Assembly: GCF_030651615.1 (NCBI RefSeq)
Contig: NZ_JAUSCG010000082.1
Coordinates: 1 to 7,060, forward strand
Direction: 5' to 3'
Source: Methanocalculus sp.
Lineage (GTDB): Archaea > Halobacteriota > Methanomicrobia > Methanomicrobiales > Methanocorpusculaceae
DNA: 7,060 bases
The notes below the pieces were generated by a model. It made no database searches. It was not told where the DNA came from and was given only the letters and a program-made list of their open reading frames with translations. The position numbers were made by a program, and so were the translations under genes. Positions 5,479-7,060 of this stretch are shown piece after piece. Within the stretch, counting starts at the first letter, position 1. Each line of letters opens with the position of its first letter.

Positions 5479-6774
5479 ATGGAATGGCTTTTCCCCGTCA
5501 TTATTGCGATTCTTCTCTATGCGATAATTGCAGCGGTAATTCGACGCAACAACCTGTTTTCTGAAAATATTACGTTCTTTGGTCCGATAATGGCCATTAA
5601 AACAGATAAGGTTGGTTTCTTTGACAGGTTTATCCCATTCAAAGCGTTCTTCCGTATCTATGGAACATTTGGTGTTCTGATGGTCGTCGTCATCTCCGGA
5701 CTGATGACGTACCTTCTTCTCAAAACAACAGAGATCACTCTTCTGACACGACCTGAGCCGAGTGACTTTCAGAAACCTCAGAATATTCTTCTGATACCGG
5801 GGGTCAACGAATTTATCCCTTCAACTTTTGCGGTATGGACTGCCCTTGTTCTGACAATTGCAATCCATGAGTTCGGTCATGGTATTCTCTGCAGAATCGA
5901 GGGAATAGCAGTGAAGAGTACCGGCCTTCTCCTTGCTGTTATTCCGATCGGTGCATTTGTTGAGCCGGATGAAGAAGATCTGGAGAAGACTCATGGTATG
6001 CCGAAGATGCGGATGTTTGGTGCAGGCATTGCCAATAACCTCACAGTTGGTATCATCTGTTTCATCGCGCTTATTCTCCTCCTTGGTATGGTTGCCCCCT
6101 CCCCTGTGCCGGTTGTCACCGGGGTATATCAGGATTATCCTGCATGGGGTGCCGATCTCCCCTACCCTTCCATCATCACGATGGTAAACGGTGAGCCTGT
6201 TGCCTCCCGTGAAGAGGTGTCTGCCCTCCTTTCTCAGACAAAACCTGGTGATGCCATCAGTCTTACTGTTGTATCCGATGGTTCCGAAATAGAACGGGAG
6301 CTTATCCTCTCCGAATGGCCGGACGAACTTGAAACAGGGTACACATCAGGATTTATGGGCATCTCGTACTATGACAGCGATCGGGTAGTCGCAGTCTTAG
6401 GCAATCTCGTCTCCCCGGAAGGGATGCTCTACCTACTGATTGCACCATTGAACATCGTTCCTGGAACAGAATTTCTGAGGGTGATCCCTTATGACTCTGT
6501 TGAAAATACGTATCTTCAGGTACCATTTGACGGGTTCTGGGAGGTTATCCATCTCCTCTTCTGGATAGGATGGATCAACATTATGGTAGGGATCTTCAAT
6601 GCCCTCCCGATGGTTCCACTCGATGGTGGTTATATTCTGAAAGAAGGGTTGAACCGACTCCTTGACAGGCGCGGGTTTGGCAGGTATGTCGATAGTATAG
6701 TCAGCACCGTCTCCTGGGCGGTGCTCCTGATGATCCTGGCACCGATACTTCTCCCCTATCTCTTTCATCTCTGA
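5479..6774 (+). CDS. Membrane-embedded zinc metalloprotease, M50 (site-2 protease) family, with PDZ-like domain
   Basis: This is an intramembrane protease that cuts transmembrane segments of substrate proteins, often a regulated second cut that frees a transcription factor or removes an anchor. The zinc motif is HEFGH (His130, Glu131, His134) in the membrane segment at about 115-138. The third ligand is in FNALPMVPLDGGYIL (373-387), where Asp382 of LDGG is the expected zinc ligand. Other hydrophobic segments lie at about 2-21, 62-82, 146-163, 182-205, 357-378 and 407-428. Residues about 208-278 look like a PDZ domain (GVYQDYPAWGADLP, then IITMVNGEPVASREEV at 232-247, then KPGDAISLTV), as in RseP-type enzymes. 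A further stretch of about 75 residues (280-355) between the PDZ-like part and the LDGG segment has no motif I recognise. Its 431 residues fit the larger archaeal members. The substrate cannot be predicted. Confidence 0.9.
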   Translation: MEWLFPVIIAILLYAIIAAVIRRNNLFSENITFFGPIMAIKTDKVGFFDRFIPFKAFFRIYGTFGVLMVVVISGLMTYLLLKTTEITLLTRPEPSDFQKPQNILLIPGVNEFIPSTFAVWTALVLTIAIHEFGHGILCRIEGIAVKSTGLLLAVIPIGAFVEPDEEDLEKTHGMPKMRMFGAGIANNLTVGIICFIALILLLGMVAPSPVPVVTGVYQDYPAWGADLPYPSIITMVNGEPVASREEVSALLSQTKPGDAISLTVVSDGSEIERELILSEWPDELETGYTSGFMGISYYDSDRVVAVLGNLVSPEGMLYLLIAPLNIVPGTEFLRVIPYDSVENTYLQVPFDGFWEVIHLLFWIGWINIMVGIFNALPMVPLDGGYILKEGLNRLLDRRGFGRYVDSIVSTVSWAVLLMILAPILLPYLFHL

Positions 6775-6789
6775 TGAAAAATGGGGGGA

Positions 6790-7060
6790 TTATCTTCCTT
6801 TCCGGATCATCGGGATGGCGTTACATCCTTCCATCTCTCCAAAACAGAAGATGAAACGGTCGCGGATTGTCTGCGGCATCTCTTTTTCGCCGATTCTCTC
6901 AAAACCGAGGGATGAATAGAACCGAATCAGCGGGAGGGTTGAATGGATGTAGATCGTCTCCTTTCCACATGTCTGAAGGAGTGCAATGACAACATGTCGT
7001 GCATATCCTTTCCCCCGGTATCTCTCCGGAGTGAAGACACAGTCCATCTCAAGACCATCT
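6790..7060 (-). CDS. GNAT-family N-acetyltransferase (N-terminal part beyond right edge)
   Basis: The visible 89 residues are the C-terminal half of a GNAT acetyltransferase, which transfers an acetyl group from acetyl-CoA to an amine. The acetyl-CoA binding motif R-Y-R-G-K-G-Y-A follows the strand MDCVFTPE, and the next helix is RHVVIALLQTC. The late GNAT motif FYSSLGFERIGEKEM follows. An ATG at 7047 could be read as a start, but the frame stays open upstream to the edge (DGLE before the Met). That Met lies in the middle of the conserved strand before the acetyl-CoA loop, so the true start is almost certainly outside the window. The substrate cannot be told; related proteins include RimI-like and small-molecule acetyltransferases. 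The gene converges on the M50 protease with 15 bases between the two ends and no visible terminator. Confidence 0.82.
   Translation of the reverse strand, partial: DGLEMDCVFTPERYRGKGYARHVVIALLQTCGKETIYIHSTLPLIRFYSSLGFERIGEKEMPQTIRDRFIFCFGEMEGCNAIPMIRKGR

Noticed and set aside
6433..6768. A 111-codon minus-strand open frame antisense to the end of the M50 protease
   Set aside because: It covers the region coding the LDGG motif and final membrane segment of the protease and has no recognisable domain.
7045..7047. ATG as the true start of the acetyltransferase
   Set aside because: It falls in the conserved strand just before the acetyl-CoA loop and the frame continues upstream to the edge, so the protein would lack half its fold.
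1..7060. Mobile elements, CRISPR arrays, tRNA or rRNA genes
   Set aside because: No transposase, integrase, regular repeat-spacer pattern or recognisable RNA gene was seen; genes are closely packed on both strands.

Overview
The window looks like chromosomal DNA of a methanogenic archaeon, most likely a euryarchaeon of the order Methanomicrobiales (order-level placement is inference). The reasons are an anaerobic (cobalt-early) cobalamin operon, a digeranylgeranylglycerophospholipid (archaeal lipid) reductase with its own small ferredoxin, an archaeal-type RNase HII ending in a PCNA-binding peptide, and promoters with TATA-like boxes that sit so close to some start codons that the transcripts may be leaderless. 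Base composition is moderate and even, and I see no sign of mobile DNA, RNA genes or CRISPR.

Layout. Positions 1-2489 (minus strand) hold the start of a tightly packed cobalamin operon read right to left: cbiT, cbiL, cbiF, cbiG. Genes overlap by 7 bases, abut, or overlap by 4 bases; cbiG runs off the left edge. Positions 2490-2685 are a divergent intergenic region with several inverted repeats. Positions 2686-4049 (plus) hold a 57-residue 2x[4Fe-4S] ferredoxin overlapping the lipid reductase by 4 bases. Two stem-loops lie at the convergent junction with a minus-strand RCK/TrkA-type NAD-binding protein (4082-4741). A 53-base divergent promoter region separates that gene from rnhB (4795-5433, plus), which is followed by a membrane-embedded M50 (site-2-type) protease with a PDZ-like domain (5479-6774, plus). 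The 3' part of a GNAT acetyltransferase (minus) ends 15 bases from the protease and is cut by the right edge. Apart from the two edge genes, every gene appears intact.

How the genes work together. The Cbi proteins cover the C-20 methylation, C-11 methylation, lactone opening and C-15 methylation/decarboxylation of the corrin ring. CbiF makes the substrate of CbiG, and their genes share an ATGA stop/start. The ferredoxin probably supplies electrons to the geranylgeranyl reductase that saturates the isoprenoid chains of archaeal membrane lipids. The other genes (potassium transport regulation, RNA primer/ribonucleotide removal, intramembrane proteolysis, acetylation) are household functions with no clear common pathway.

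No wholly new system is evident. The points most worth a second look are the ferredoxin-reductase pair, the PIP box of RNase HII, the inverted repeats at 2571-2632, the paired stem-loops at 4031-4079 and the facing promoters at 4737-4771.
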